Assembly: GCA_013364255.1 (NCBI GenBank)
Contig: CP054936.1
Location: forward strand, 2,386,853 to 2,450,852
Direction of reading: 5' to 3'
From: Streptomyces seoulensis
Lineage (GTDB): Bacteria > Actinomycetota > Actinomycetes > Streptomycetales > Streptomycetaceae
Length of the DNA stretch: 64,000 bases
Part shown: positions 1-7,422 of the stretch, one piece after another
Layout: each line of letters opens with the position of its first letter
Numbering within the stretch: position 1 is the first letter of the stretch
The notes under the pieces: generated by a model
What the model was told of the DNA's origin: nothing
What the model saw: the letters and a program-made list of their open reading frames with translations, nothing else
The model's database searches: none
Position numbers and translations under genes: made by a program

Positions 1-1462
1 GCGCGGCTCGCTCGCGTGCCCGGTCGACGGCGCTCAGGGCGTCCTCGATGCGGTCGCCGGCCCGCCGGTTGGTGACGGCCACGGCGGCCGCGAAGCCGAC
101 CAGTGCGCCGACCACGGTGTCCACCGCGCGCTCGGTGATCAGCTCGCCCGTCGCCTGCCGCCGGGCGAACTCGGTGATGAGCAGGGCCATCGGGGTCACG
201 CAGAGAGAGCCGAGCCAGTAGTTGCGGCCCATCAGCGCCTCGGCGCCGAAGTTGAGGACCAGGCAGCACAGGACGAGGGCCACGCCGCTGGTGTGCGCGA
301 GCGGGGCGATGGCCGCGAAGACGAGGACGCCGGCGAGGTTGCCGACGACCCGCTGGACGCTCCGGCTCCAGGTGAGGGTCAGGTTGGCCTGGTAGAGGGC
401 GGCGGCGGTGACCAGGGCCCAGTAGGGGCGGCCGATGCCGAGCGCGAGGGAGGCGTATCCGGCGAGCGCGCAGCCGAGGGCGGTGCGCAGCGCGATCGGG
501 GTGAGCGGGCCGAGCCGGCTCCACCAGGGGCGGTGCGGGGCGGCGCTCTCCGCCGCCACGCCGAGCAGTTCGTCGGTGGCCGCGGCCGTCTCGCCCACGC
601 TCGGGACCGGTCCGCTGCCGCACAGCCCGCGCGCCCAGGTCCGCAGCAGGCGCGGGTCGGCGTCGGCCGGGGCGGCGAGCGCGACCTCGGCGCGCACGAC
701 GAGGCGTTCCAGGGCGCGCCGGGGCCCGGTGCGGGCGCCGGTGGCCAGCAGCGCCTGCCAGGCGGCCTGCACGGCGGCGGCCGCGGCGGCGCGGGCGCGG
801 GCGTGGCCCTCGCCGTCGCCGCCGGTCGCGGCGTACGCGGCGGCGGCGTTCAGCGCCTGGGCGGTGGCGCGGCGCTCCGGGCCGTGCGGGCGCAGCAGGC
901 CGGGGGCCATGCCGACCAGCCAGGCCCAGGCTCCGGCCGCCGCGGCCAGCGCCAGGTGTCCGGGGATCTGGCCGAGGCTCTGCGGGACGAAGAGGGCGGC
1001 GGAGCTGACGAAGCTGAGGACGACGTTGCCGGGCGGGCCGAGCCGGGTGGCGTCGCACAGCGTCTTCTGCGCGGCGGCCAGGAGCGCGCCCACGGTGACC
1101 AGGACGACCGCGTCGGAGGTGAGCGAGGCCGCTACGAGGGAGAGCGCGAGGCCGCCGAGCATTCCCGCCACGACCCAGGCCAGCACCCGGGCCCGGGCGG
1201 CGTAGGGGCGGTTGTGGGCGTAGAGGGCGCAGAGCGAGCCGGCCATCGTGTACATGGCCAGGTCGAGCCGGCCGAGAGCGAGCAGCGTGAGGTTGGGCGG
1301 GGCGACCGAGACGACGGCGCTCAGCGCGGGCTTGAACCAGATGTCCGAGGGCCGGCCGAGCCGGAGGACGCCGGCCAGGGGGAGGCGCGGGGCGGATCGG
1401 CGGCCCGGGGCCGGTGCGGGGGTGCGGGTGGTGGGGCTGGGAGGCGCACTGCTCATGGCCAT
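1..1462 (-). CDS. FUSC-family membrane protein (C-terminus cut by window edge)
   Basis: The protein reads leftward off the window, so its C-terminus is missing. About 487 codons are visible. The start region (ATG at 1460-1462, or 1454-1456) leads into a Pro/Arg-rich tail. It is followed by hydrophobic stretches in two blocks separated by a cytoplasmic Ala/Arg-rich helical section, ending with a transmembrane block and a run reading DRIEDALSAVDRARER. This arrangement is that of fusaric-acid-resistance / aromatic-acid-exporter (FUSC, DUF893-like) proteins, which are inner-membrane efflux proteins. The transported substrate is unknown. A second FUSC protein lies at 21909-23402, so the window holds two paralogues. 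An AT-rich segment with repeated ACAGGT sits directly upstream. The start choice between the two ATGs is not decided by the sequence. Confidence 0.85.
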   Translation of the reverse strand, partial: MAMSSAPPSPTTRTPAPAPGRRSAPRLPLAGVLRLGRPSDIWFKPALSAVVSVAPPNLTLLALGRLDLAMYTMAGSLCALYAHNRPYAARARVLAWVVAGMLGGLALSLVAASLTSDAVVLVTVGALLAAAQKTLCDATRLGPPGNVVLSFVSSAALFVPQSLGQIPGHLALAAAAGAWAWLVGMAPGLLRPHGPERRATAQALNAAAAYAATGGDGEGHARARAAAAAAVQAAWQALLATGARTGPRRALERLVVRAEVALAAPADADPRLLRTWARGLCGSGPVPSVGETAAATDELLGVAAESAAPHRPWWSRLGPLTPIALRTALGCALAGYASLALGIGRPYWALVTAAALYQANLTLTWSRSVQRVVGNLAGVLVFAAIAPLAHTSGVALVLCCLVLNFGAEALMGRNYWLGSLCVTPMALLITEFARRQATGELITERAVDTVVGALVGFAAAVAVTNRRAGDRIEDALSAVDRARERAA

Positions 1463-1469
1463 AAGCTTA

Positions 1470-1489
1470 ACAGGTGTTTTACAGGTAAA
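1470..1489. promoter_or_regulatory. AT-rich promoter region with ACAGGT direct repeat and TTTAC-CT-GTAAA palindrome
   Basis: Immediately upstream of the leftward FUSC gene, ACAGGT occurs at 1470-1475 and 1481-1486, an 11-base period. The second copy lies inside the palindrome TTTACAGGTAAA (1478-1489). The surrounding bases are AT-rich, unlike the rest of the window. This suggests a promoter with an overlapping operator for the FUSC gene. No regulator gene is adjacent on the visible side. Confidence 0.4.
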
Positions 1490-1646
1490 TTATTGACCGA
1501 CGTCCCCTCATGACGCGGCGCGCTCCCGCGAACGCTCCCCGCGTACACCCTTGCGCTCGTGTGCGCACCGCGCGGTCCGGGCATCGCTTGACCGACCGGC
1601 GGACCGCCCAGCGGCGGTCCGGCAACGTCGAGCGGGGAGGTGGGGG

Positions 1647-2234
1647 GTGCACGGACCGGCTTCGCCCGGCTGGCTGCTGGTCGCGCTGTGCGCGGCGAGC
1701 GGCGCCTACTGTCTGCTGCGCATGCGCAGCGGTGTCGAGGAGCAGCGCAGGGCCGCGGGCAGCGAGGCGGTGATGGGCTTCGCGATGGCCGCCATGGCCG
1801 TCCCCGCGGCGGTCTTCAGTCCGCCGGCCTGGGCCTGGCCCGGCTACGCGCTGGTCTTCGGCGTGGCCGCGCTGCGCTCACTGTGGTGGGCGCGGACCAG
1901 CGCGCACCATCTGCACCACTCGGTGGGCGCGGCCGCCATGGTCTACATGTCGGTGGTGATGACGCTGTCCCCCGGCTCCCCCGGCGGGCACCACCACGCG
2001 CACGGCGGCTCGGGAGCGCCCCTCCTCACCGGCGCGCTGCTGCTGTACTTCGCGGGCTACGTCCTGGCCTCCGGCGCGCGGCTGGTACCGGCGGCCGCCG
2101 CTCCCGCGAGCGGCGCGGGAGCCGTACCGGGCGGGGCGGGGGCCGTCACGGGGTGGGGGGACCGTCCGGAACTCGCGCGCGCCTGCCGGCTCTCCATGGG
2201 GATGGCGATGGTCGCGATGCTGCTGACCCTGTGA
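1647..2234 (+). CDS. DUF5134 domain membrane protein
   Basis: A 195-residue integral membrane protein of the actinobacterial DUF5134 family, whose function is not established. The GTG at 1647 was chosen because GGGGAGG ends 6 bases before it and the protein then begins MHGPASPGWLL, directly before the first membrane helix. Five to six hydrophobic segments follow. A His-rich loop (GGHHHAHGG) lies near residues 113-121 and could bind metal; this is inference. The protein ends in a final helix with little tail. The next gene is an M56 metallopeptidase on the same strand, and the two may be functionally linked. Confidence 0.75.
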   Translation: MHGPASPGWLLVALCAASGAYCLLRMRSGVEEQRRAAGSEAVMGFAMAAMAVPAAVFSPPAWAWPGYALVFGVAALRSLWWARTSAHHLHHSVGAAAMVYMSVVMTLSPGSPGGHHHAHGGSGAPLLTGALLLYFAGYVLASGARLVPAAAAPASGAGAVPGGAGAVTGWGDRPELARACRLSMGMAMVAMLLTL

Positions 2235-2353
2235 GCCGGCGAGGGCGCGGGCGATGTGACGAGAGGGGTGCGTGCGGAGGCGTCGCCGTGGTCTGCGTCA
2301 CTTTGCCGTGCGGAGCGGCAACCCGGGCGGCCGGGCGCTCATAGGGTGCTCGC

Positions 2354-3289
2354 ATGATGGTCCCCGCGGTCCTGTTGCTGTTCGGCATGCTGATCGCCGT
2401 GGCCGCTCCGCGGCTGCTGGCCCGGACCGACTGGCCGGACCGCGAACCGGTCGTCGCGCTGTGGGCGTGGCAGTGCGCGGTGGCCGCCGTCCTGCTGTGC
2501 TGCGCGCTGTCGATGACGCTCAGCGCCGCCGCCGCCTGGGAGGCGGTGCGCGGCCATGTGTTCGCCACGGCCCCGCGCGCGGTGGTCGAGGCATACGCCC
2601 TCGGCACGGCCGGGGCGTGGGCGCCGACGACCGCGGTGACCCTCGCCTGCGGCGGGGTGTGGAGCGCGGCGATGCTGCTGCGCGAGATCGTCCGCGCCCG
2701 TCGGCGGCGCGCCGGCCGCCGTGCCGAACTCCTCGTCCGTGCCCCGCTGTTGCCCGGGGAGGAGCCCGGCGCCGACCGGCTCGTGGTGCTGGAGAGCGAC
2801 CGGCCGGACGCGTGGTGGCTGCCCGGGACCACACCCCGGCTGGTCGTCACCACGGCCGCGCTGCGCCGGCTGAAGGGACGGCAGCTGGACGCCGTCCTCG
2901 CCCACGAACAGGGTCATGCGCGGGCCCGGCACGACTGGCTGCTGCACTGCTCGGCCGCGCTGGCGGACGGCTTCCCGCAGGTGCCCGTCTTCGCCGCGTT
3001 CCGCGACGAGATGCACCGCTTGGTCGAGCTCGCCGCCGACGACGCCGCCTCGCGCCGCTTCGGCCGGCTGACGACCGCGCTCGCACTCGTCGAACTCAAC
3101 GAGGACCGCGGTGTGTTCGGCCCCTGCCCGAGCCCGCGGGCCGATGTGCCGCGGCGGGTGCACCGGCTGCTGGCACCCCGGACCCGGCTGACCGCCGTCC
3201 ACCGACTGCGTCTGACGGCGCTGGCGTCGCTCGTCCCGGCGGTGCCGGTCCTGGTCGCACTGATGCCGGGACTGCGCGCGCTGGGATAG
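2354..3289 (+). CDS. M56-family (BlaR1-like) membrane metallopeptidase
   Basis: A 311-residue protein with hydrophobic helices at about residues 1-22, 38-65 and 90-115 and a C-terminal helix at about 283-308. Between them lies a zinc-protease domain with the motif HEQGH followed by ARARHDWLLH (around residues 184-198) and a downstream acidic stretch, LVELAADDAASRR. This matches the M56 (BlaR1/HtpX-like) peptidases, in which the two His and a later Glu bind zinc at the membrane face. The usual partner, a BlaI/MecI repressor, is not adjacent. There is no clear ribosome site. TAGGGT at 2342-2347 lies 6 bases before the ATG, which fits a leaderless mRNA. Confidence 0.85.
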   Translation: MMVPAVLLLFGMLIAVAAPRLLARTDWPDREPVVALWAWQCAVAAVLLCCALSMTLSAAAAWEAVRGHVFATAPRAVVEAYALGTAGAWAPTTAVTLACGGVWSAAMLLREIVRARRRRAGRRAELLVRAPLLPGEEPGADRLVVLESDRPDAWWLPGTTPRLVVTTAALRRLKGRQLDAVLAHEQGHARARHDWLLHCSAALADGFPQVPVFAAFRDEMHRLVELAADDAASRRFGRLTTALALVELNEDRGVFGPCPSPRADVPRRVHRLLAPRTRLTAVHRLRLTALASLVPAVPVLVALMPGLRALG

Positions 3290-3436
3290 GGGAAGCGGAG
3301 CCGGGGCCCCAGTTAGGAGCCTCAGGACACCATCGGGGGGAAGTGCGCCCGCCTCGGACGATCCCCCGCGTCGCCCGAGACGGGCGGCATGCCGACCGGG
3401 CCCGTACCACGGGCCGGTCCGCTTGCGCTGAGTATA

Positions 3437-3457
3437 GTTGGCTGGCAGCCAGTCAAC
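3437..3457. promoter_or_regulatory. Probable TetR operator overlapping a -10 box
   Basis: A 21-base near-palindrome, GTTGGCTGG-CAG-CCAGTCAAC, has only one mismatched arm pair besides the centre. It starts inside TATAGT (3433-3438), a good -10 sequence. It lies 14 bases before the TetR ATG at 3472. Its size and place fit autorepression by the TetR protein encoded next. Confidence 0.6.
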
Positions 3458-3471
3458 GCAGGAGTTACAGC

Positions 3472-4143
3472 ATGTCCCCGCGCAGCGCCTCGGTCAATGA
3501 AGAGTTGCGGCGGCGTTCCCGGGAACGGCTCCTCCAGGCGGCGGTCGAGCTGGTGGGCGACCACGGGTACGACGCGACGACGCTCGGCGCCATCGCCGAC
3601 CGGGCGGGCTCCGCGCGCGGTCTGGTCTCGTACTACTTCCCCGGCAAGCGCCAACTGGTGCAGTCCGCCGTGCACCGGCTGATGCACCGCACGCTGGAGG
3701 AGGCCCTGGAGCGCGAGCCGCGCACCGAGGACGGCCGGGAGCGGATGGCGCGCGCCATCGACGCGATCCTGGGTCTGGCCCGGGAGCGTCCGGTGCTGAT
3801 GCGCCAGCACATGGCGGGGATCCTTCAGGCCGAGGGCTTCCTCCAGTGCCCGGAGCAGCAGCGGCTGTCGTACCTGCTGCGCGACACGGTGGCCCGGCAC
3901 GGCTCGGCGGACGTCGACGCGGACTACCCGATGCTGCGGGCGCTGCTGATGGGCGCGGTGTACGCGGCGCTGGTGCCGGGCGCCCCGATGCCGGTGCCGG
4001 TGCTGCGGGCCGAGCTGTTCGGGCGGTACGGACTGGACTGGGACATGGGGCGGCCCCCGGGGGCGGAGGCCGCCGGCGGTTCCCGCGGCACGGACGTGTC
4101 CCGCTTCTTCGCGACGGACCCGGCCCGGGACGCGGAGGGGTGA
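3472..4143 (+). CDS. TetR/AcrR-family transcriptional regulator
   Basis: A 223-residue regulator. Residues 12-60 form the usual TetR helix-turn-helix, with the recognition-helix run GSARGLVSYYFPGKR at about 46-60. The rest is the ligand-binding helical domain, with no recognisable ligand signature. The ATG at 3472 is preceded by AGGAG with a 7-base gap, which decides against the much longer upstream frame. A palindrome overlapping the promoter (3437-3457) suggests autoregulation. The next gene, an FprA-like reductase, starts 235 bases downstream on the same strand; whether it is a target is unknown. Confidence 0.9.
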   Translation: MSPRSASVNEELRRRSRERLLQAAVELVGDHGYDATTLGAIADRAGSARGLVSYYFPGKRQLVQSAVHRLMHRTLEEALEREPRTEDGRERMARAIDAILGLARERPVLMRQHMAGILQAEGFLQCPEQQRLSYLLRDTVARHGSADVDADYPMLRALLMGAVYAALVPGAPMPVPVLRAELFGRYGLDWDMGRPPGAEAAGGSRGTDVSRFFATDPARDAEG

Positions 4144-4378
4144 CTCCCGGTCCTGGAAGCCTGAACGGCCGCGGACGGGTGCCGTAGGGCGGACGCCGCC
4201 GCGAGGGGGCGGGTGGGGATGGGTCGGCCGGGGCGGGCGGGTGACGAGTCGGCCGGGGCGGGGTGGGCGGGTGACGTGTCGGCCGGGTGGCGGCGGGGTG
4301 CTGCCGTGCCGGGGCGTCCGGTGCCATGCTGGTAGGCATCAGCGACCTCCTCCGACCGCCGGGGTAAGGAGTTCCGCC

Positions 4379-5725
4379 GTGCTGCGTGTCGCCGTCGTCG
4401 GCTCGGGGCCGAGCGGGTGCTACACCGCTCAGGGCCTGGTCCAGCAGGACCCCGAGGTGCGCGTCGACGTCCTGGACCGGCTGCCGTGCCCGTACGGGCT
4501 CGTCCGCTACGGCGTGGCGCCCGACCACGAGAAGATCAAGTCGCTCCAGGGCAGCCTGCGCGCGGTGCTGGAGCACGAGCGGATCAGGTTCCTGGGCGCG
4601 GTGCCGGTCGGCGGCCCGGACGGACTGCCGCTCGACCGGCTGCGGCGGCTGTACCACGCGGTGGTGTACTGCGTGGGCGCCTCGACCGACCGCCGGCTCG
4701 GCATCCCGGGCGAGGAACTGCCGGGCAGCTGGTCGGCGACGGAGTTCGTGTCCTGGTACAGCGCCCACCCCGACGCCGTGGACGGCCATTTCGTGCGGGA
4801 CGCCCGCGGCGCCGTGGTCGTCGGCGTGGGCAACGTGGCCGTGGACGTCACCCGCATGCTGGCCCGGGGCGCGGCCGAGCTGAGCCCCACCGACCTGCCC
4901 GAGGCCGCCCTCGCGGCGCTCACCGCGAGCCGGGTGACCGACATCCACATGGTGGGCCGGCGCGGCCCCTCGCAGGCCCGTTTCACCACCAAGGAACTGC
5001 GGGAGCTGGGCGCGCTGCCGGACACCGACGTGATCGTCGATCCGGCGGAACTCGCGCTGGACCCCGGGTGCGCCGACCCCTCCGCGCTGCCGGCCGCCCA
5101 GCGCCGCAACGTGGAGGTGCTGCGCGCCTGGGCGCGCACTCCCCCGCGCGGCGGCTCCCGCCGGATCCGGCTGCGGTTCTTCCTCCGCCCCGTCGAACTG
5201 CTCGCCGCCGGCGGCCGGGTGGCGGGGGTGCGGTTCGAGCGGACGGCGCCGGACGGCCTGGGCGGCGTGACGGGCACGGGGCGCCACGAGGACCTGGCGG
5301 CGCAGCTGGTGCTGCGCTCAGTGGGCTACCGCGGGGTGCCGCTGGACGGGCTGCCGTTCGACGCCGCCACGGGCACCGTGCCGCACCGGGAGGGCCGGGT
5401 GCTGCGCGCGGGCGCCGTCGCGCCCGGCGAGTACGTGGCCGGCTGGATCAAACGGGGCCCCACGGGTGTCATCGGCACCAACCGGCCGTGCGCGAAGGAG
5501 ACGGTGGCCTCGCTGCTCGCGGACGCGCCCGCGCTCGTCCGCGAGCCGGTGCCCGGGGACGCGGTGGCGGCGCTGCGCGCCGAGGGCGTGGAGCCGGTCG
5601 GGTGGGCGGGCTGGCAGGCCATCGAGCGCGCCGAGGCACGGCTCGGGGCCTCGCTCGGACGCGCGGTCGTCAAGCTGCCCGACTGGGAGTCGCTGCGGGC
5701 GGCGGCCGGTACGGACGCGCCCTGA
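4379..5725 (+). CDS. FAD-dependent ferredoxin/adrenodoxin-NADP reductase (FprA-like)
   Basis: A 448-residue flavoprotein of the adrenodoxin-reductase family, which moves electrons from NADPH via FAD to ferredoxins, often for cytochromes P450. The GTG at 4379 follows AAGGAG with a 7-base gap. Visible are the FAD motif VVGSGPSG (about 6-13), the family run CPYGLVRYGVAPDH (about 37-50), the NADP Rossmann motif VVVGVGNVAVDVTR (about 145-158) followed by VGRRGPSQARFT, and the C-terminal GWIKRGPTGVIGTN (about 354-367). Length and order match mycobacterial FprA. No ferredoxin or P450 gene lies nearby. Upstream, a short GC-rich repeat (GGTGACG.GTCGGCCGGG, two copies between 4240 and 4290) has no evident role. 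Confidence 0.92.
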   Translation: MLRVAVVGSGPSGCYTAQGLVQQDPEVRVDVLDRLPCPYGLVRYGVAPDHEKIKSLQGSLRAVLEHERIRFLGAVPVGGPDGLPLDRLRRLYHAVVYCVGASTDRRLGIPGEELPGSWSATEFVSWYSAHPDAVDGHFVRDARGAVVVGVGNVAVDVTRMLARGAAELSPTDLPEAALAALTASRVTDIHMVGRRGPSQARFTTKELRELGALPDTDVIVDPAELALDPGCADPSALPAAQRRNVEVLRAWARTPPRGGSRRIRLRFFLRPVELLAAGGRVAGVRFERTAPDGLGGVTGTGRHEDLAAQLVLRSVGYRGVPLDGLPFDAATGTVPHREGRVLRAGAVAPGEYVAGWIKRGPTGVIGTNRPCAKETVASLLADAPALVREPVPGDAVAALRAEGVEPVGWAGWQAIERAEARLGASLGRAVVKLPDWESLRAAAGTDAP

Positions 5726-5756
5726 GGCGGCGGGAGGCCGGGGCGGCCCGGCCGTC

Positions 5757-6113
5757 TCAGTCGTGCGCGCGGCGCTCCTCCTGCCGGGCGGCGGCGGCGA
5801 GCAGGCTGTCGAGCAGGCCCGGGAAGAGGGCGTCGAGGTCGTCGCGGCGCAACCCGTTCATCTTGGCGGTGCCCCGGTAGACCTGCCGGATCACCCCGGC
5901 CTCGCGCAGCACCCGGAAGTGGTGCGTGGTGGTCGACTTGGTGACGGGCACGTCGAAGTCCGAGCAGGCGAGTTCACCGCGGCCGCCGGCGAGGTCCCGC
6001 ACGATGCCCAGGCGCAGCGGGTCGGACAGCGCGTGCAGCACGTCCTCCAGGCGGATGTCCTCCGGCGCGGGGTGCGCGAGGGTGCGGCCGCCGGCGGCGG
6101 GGGGAGCGGTCAC
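5757..6113 (-). CDS. ArsR-family winged-helix repressor
   Basis: A 118-residue HTH_5 protein. GTG at 6111-6113 (minus strand) was chosen because GGAG lies 6 bases before it; a longer open frame upstream has no start support. The winged helix spans about residues 15-90, with LSDPLRLGIVRDL and the recognition region TKSTTTHHFRVLREAGVI. No metal-binding ELCVCDL motif is present, although the segment ELACSDFDV holds a single Cys, so it is probably not a metal sensor. It diverges from the old-yellow-enzyme gene. Repeated TCGTAG/CTACGA half-sites in the shared promoter make it the likely repressor of itself and that gene. Confidence 0.88.
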   Translation of the reverse strand: MTAPPAAGGRTLAHPAPEDIRLEDVLHALSDPLRLGIVRDLAGGRGELACSDFDVPVTKSTTTHHFRVLREAGVIRQVYRGTAKMNGLRRDDLDALFPGLLDSLLAAAARQEERRAHD

Positions 6114-6125
6114 GGTGACTCCACT

Positions 6126-6184
6126 TCGTACGAGGCTTCTCATTCTACGAAGGACATCGTAGTTTGACAGCTGACGTACTACGA
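6126..6184. promoter_or_regulatory. Divergent ArsR/OYE promoter with CTACGA-TCGTAG operators
   Basis: Between the two divergent genes are TCGTACGA (6126-6133), CTACGA-N6-TCGTAG (6145-6162) and an inverted half-site ACTACGA (6178-6184). The last pairs with TCGTAGT at 6157-6163. A consensus -35 box, TTGACA (6164-6169), lies between the half-sites, pointing toward the oxidoreductase gene. Repressor binding here would block it. Confidence 0.65.
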
Positions 6185-6233
6185 GAGTTACCGTACAAGC
6201 AGACCACCGCTCCCGTGACGAATGGAGTCCGCC

Positions 6234-7313
6234 GTGAGTGCGCTCTTCGAGCCCTGGACACTGCGCGAAGTGACGATCCCGAACCGGGTCTGGATGCCCC
6301 CGATGTGCCAGTACTCGGCCGAGCCCGAGGGCCCGCTGACCGGTGTCCCGCACGACTGGCACTTCGCCCACTACGCGGCGCGGGCGACCGGCGGCACGGG
6401 GCTGATCATCGTGGAGGCGACCGCCGTGTCGCCGGAGGGCAGGATCTCCCCCTACGACCTCGGCATCTGGAACGACGCCCAGGTCGAGGCGTTCCGACGG
6501 ATCACCCGCTTCCTGAGGAGCCAGAACACGGTGCCGGCGATCCAGCTGGGACACGGCGGGCGCAAGGCGTCGACGGACCAGCCCTGGCGGGGCGGCGCGC
6601 CGCTCGGGCCGGACGCGCACGGCTGGCAGCCGGTGGCGCCGAGCGCGACGCCCTTCGGCGAACGCCACCCGGTACCGGACGAGTTGACGACCGATCAGAT
6701 CGGGACCGTAGTACGGCAGTTCGCGGACGCGGCTCGGCGGGCGCTGGCCGCCGGTTTCGAGATCGTCGAGATACACGGCGCCCACGGCTATCTGATCAGC
6801 GAGTTCCTCTCCCCGCACTCCAACCACCGCACGGACGCCTACGGCGGCTCGTACGAGAACCGGGTGCGGTTCGCCCTGGAGGTCGTGGACGCGGTGCGCG
6901 CGGTGTGGCCCGAGGACAAGCCGGTCTTCTTCCGGATCTCGGCCACCGACTGGCTGGACGAGGGCGGCTGGACGGCCGACGACACGGTGCGCTTCGCGAC
7001 CGAGCTGCACGCGCACGGCGTCGATCTGCTGGACGTCTCCACGGGCGGCAACGCCTCCGGTGTGTCCATCCCGACGGGCCCCGGCTACCAGGTGCCCTTC
7101 GCGGCGCGGGTGAAGGCCGAGACGCCGATGCCGGTGGCCGCCGTGGGGCTGATCACCGAGGCCGGGCAGGCGGAGAAGATCCTCGCCAACGGCGAGGCCG
7201 ACGCGGTTCTGCTCGGCCGCGAACTGCTGCGCGACCCGTCCTGGGCCCGGCACGCGGCCCGCGATCTGGGCGGCTCGGTCCACGTGCCGGACCAGTACCA
7301 CCGGTCCGTCTGA
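6234..7313 (+). CDS. NADH:flavin oxidoreductase / old yellow enzyme (YqjM type)
   Basis: A 359-residue TIM-barrel FMN enzyme that reduces activated C=C bonds with NAD(P)H. The GTG at 6234 sits 6 bases after TGGAG; an ATG 12 bases earlier has no such site. Features of the thermophilic-like YqjM subgroup are visible: Cys25 in MCQYS, the His181/His184 substrate pair in IHGAHGYL, and the family run EFLSPHSNHRTDAYGGSYEN. The C-terminus carries the flavin-phosphate segment GEADAVLLGRELLRDP. It is controlled from a promoter shared with the ArsR repressor, so it is probably induced by a reactive small molecule or electrophile; this is inference from the arrangement. Confidence 0.93.
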   Translation: MSALFEPWTLREVTIPNRVWMPPMCQYSAEPEGPLTGVPHDWHFAHYAARATGGTGLIIVEATAVSPEGRISPYDLGIWNDAQVEAFRRITRFLRSQNTVPAIQLGHGGRKASTDQPWRGGAPLGPDAHGWQPVAPSATPFGERHPVPDELTTDQIGTVVRQFADAARRALAAGFEIVEIHGAHGYLISEFLSPHSNHRTDAYGGSYENRVRFALEVVDAVRAVWPEDKPVFFRISATDWLDEGGWTADDTVRFATELHAHGVDLLDVSTGGNASGVSIPTGPGYQVPFAARVKAETPMPVAAVGLITEAGQAEKILANGEADAVLLGRELLRDPSWARHAARDLGGSVHVPDQYHRSV

Positions 7314-7422
7314 CACCACCGGTCCGTCCGAGACGACGGGGACCACGGTCCGTCCGAGCGCCGGGGCGTGCCCCTGAGGGCAGCGCCCCGGTCACGTCGC
7401 GGCGGTTCCGGTCAGGTCCCGG

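Noticed and set aside
293..1513. Rightward 406-residue open frame opposite the first FUSC gene
   Set aside because: It is a Gly/Arg/Ala-rich shadow of the real leftward gene, with no domain, ribosome site or conserved run.
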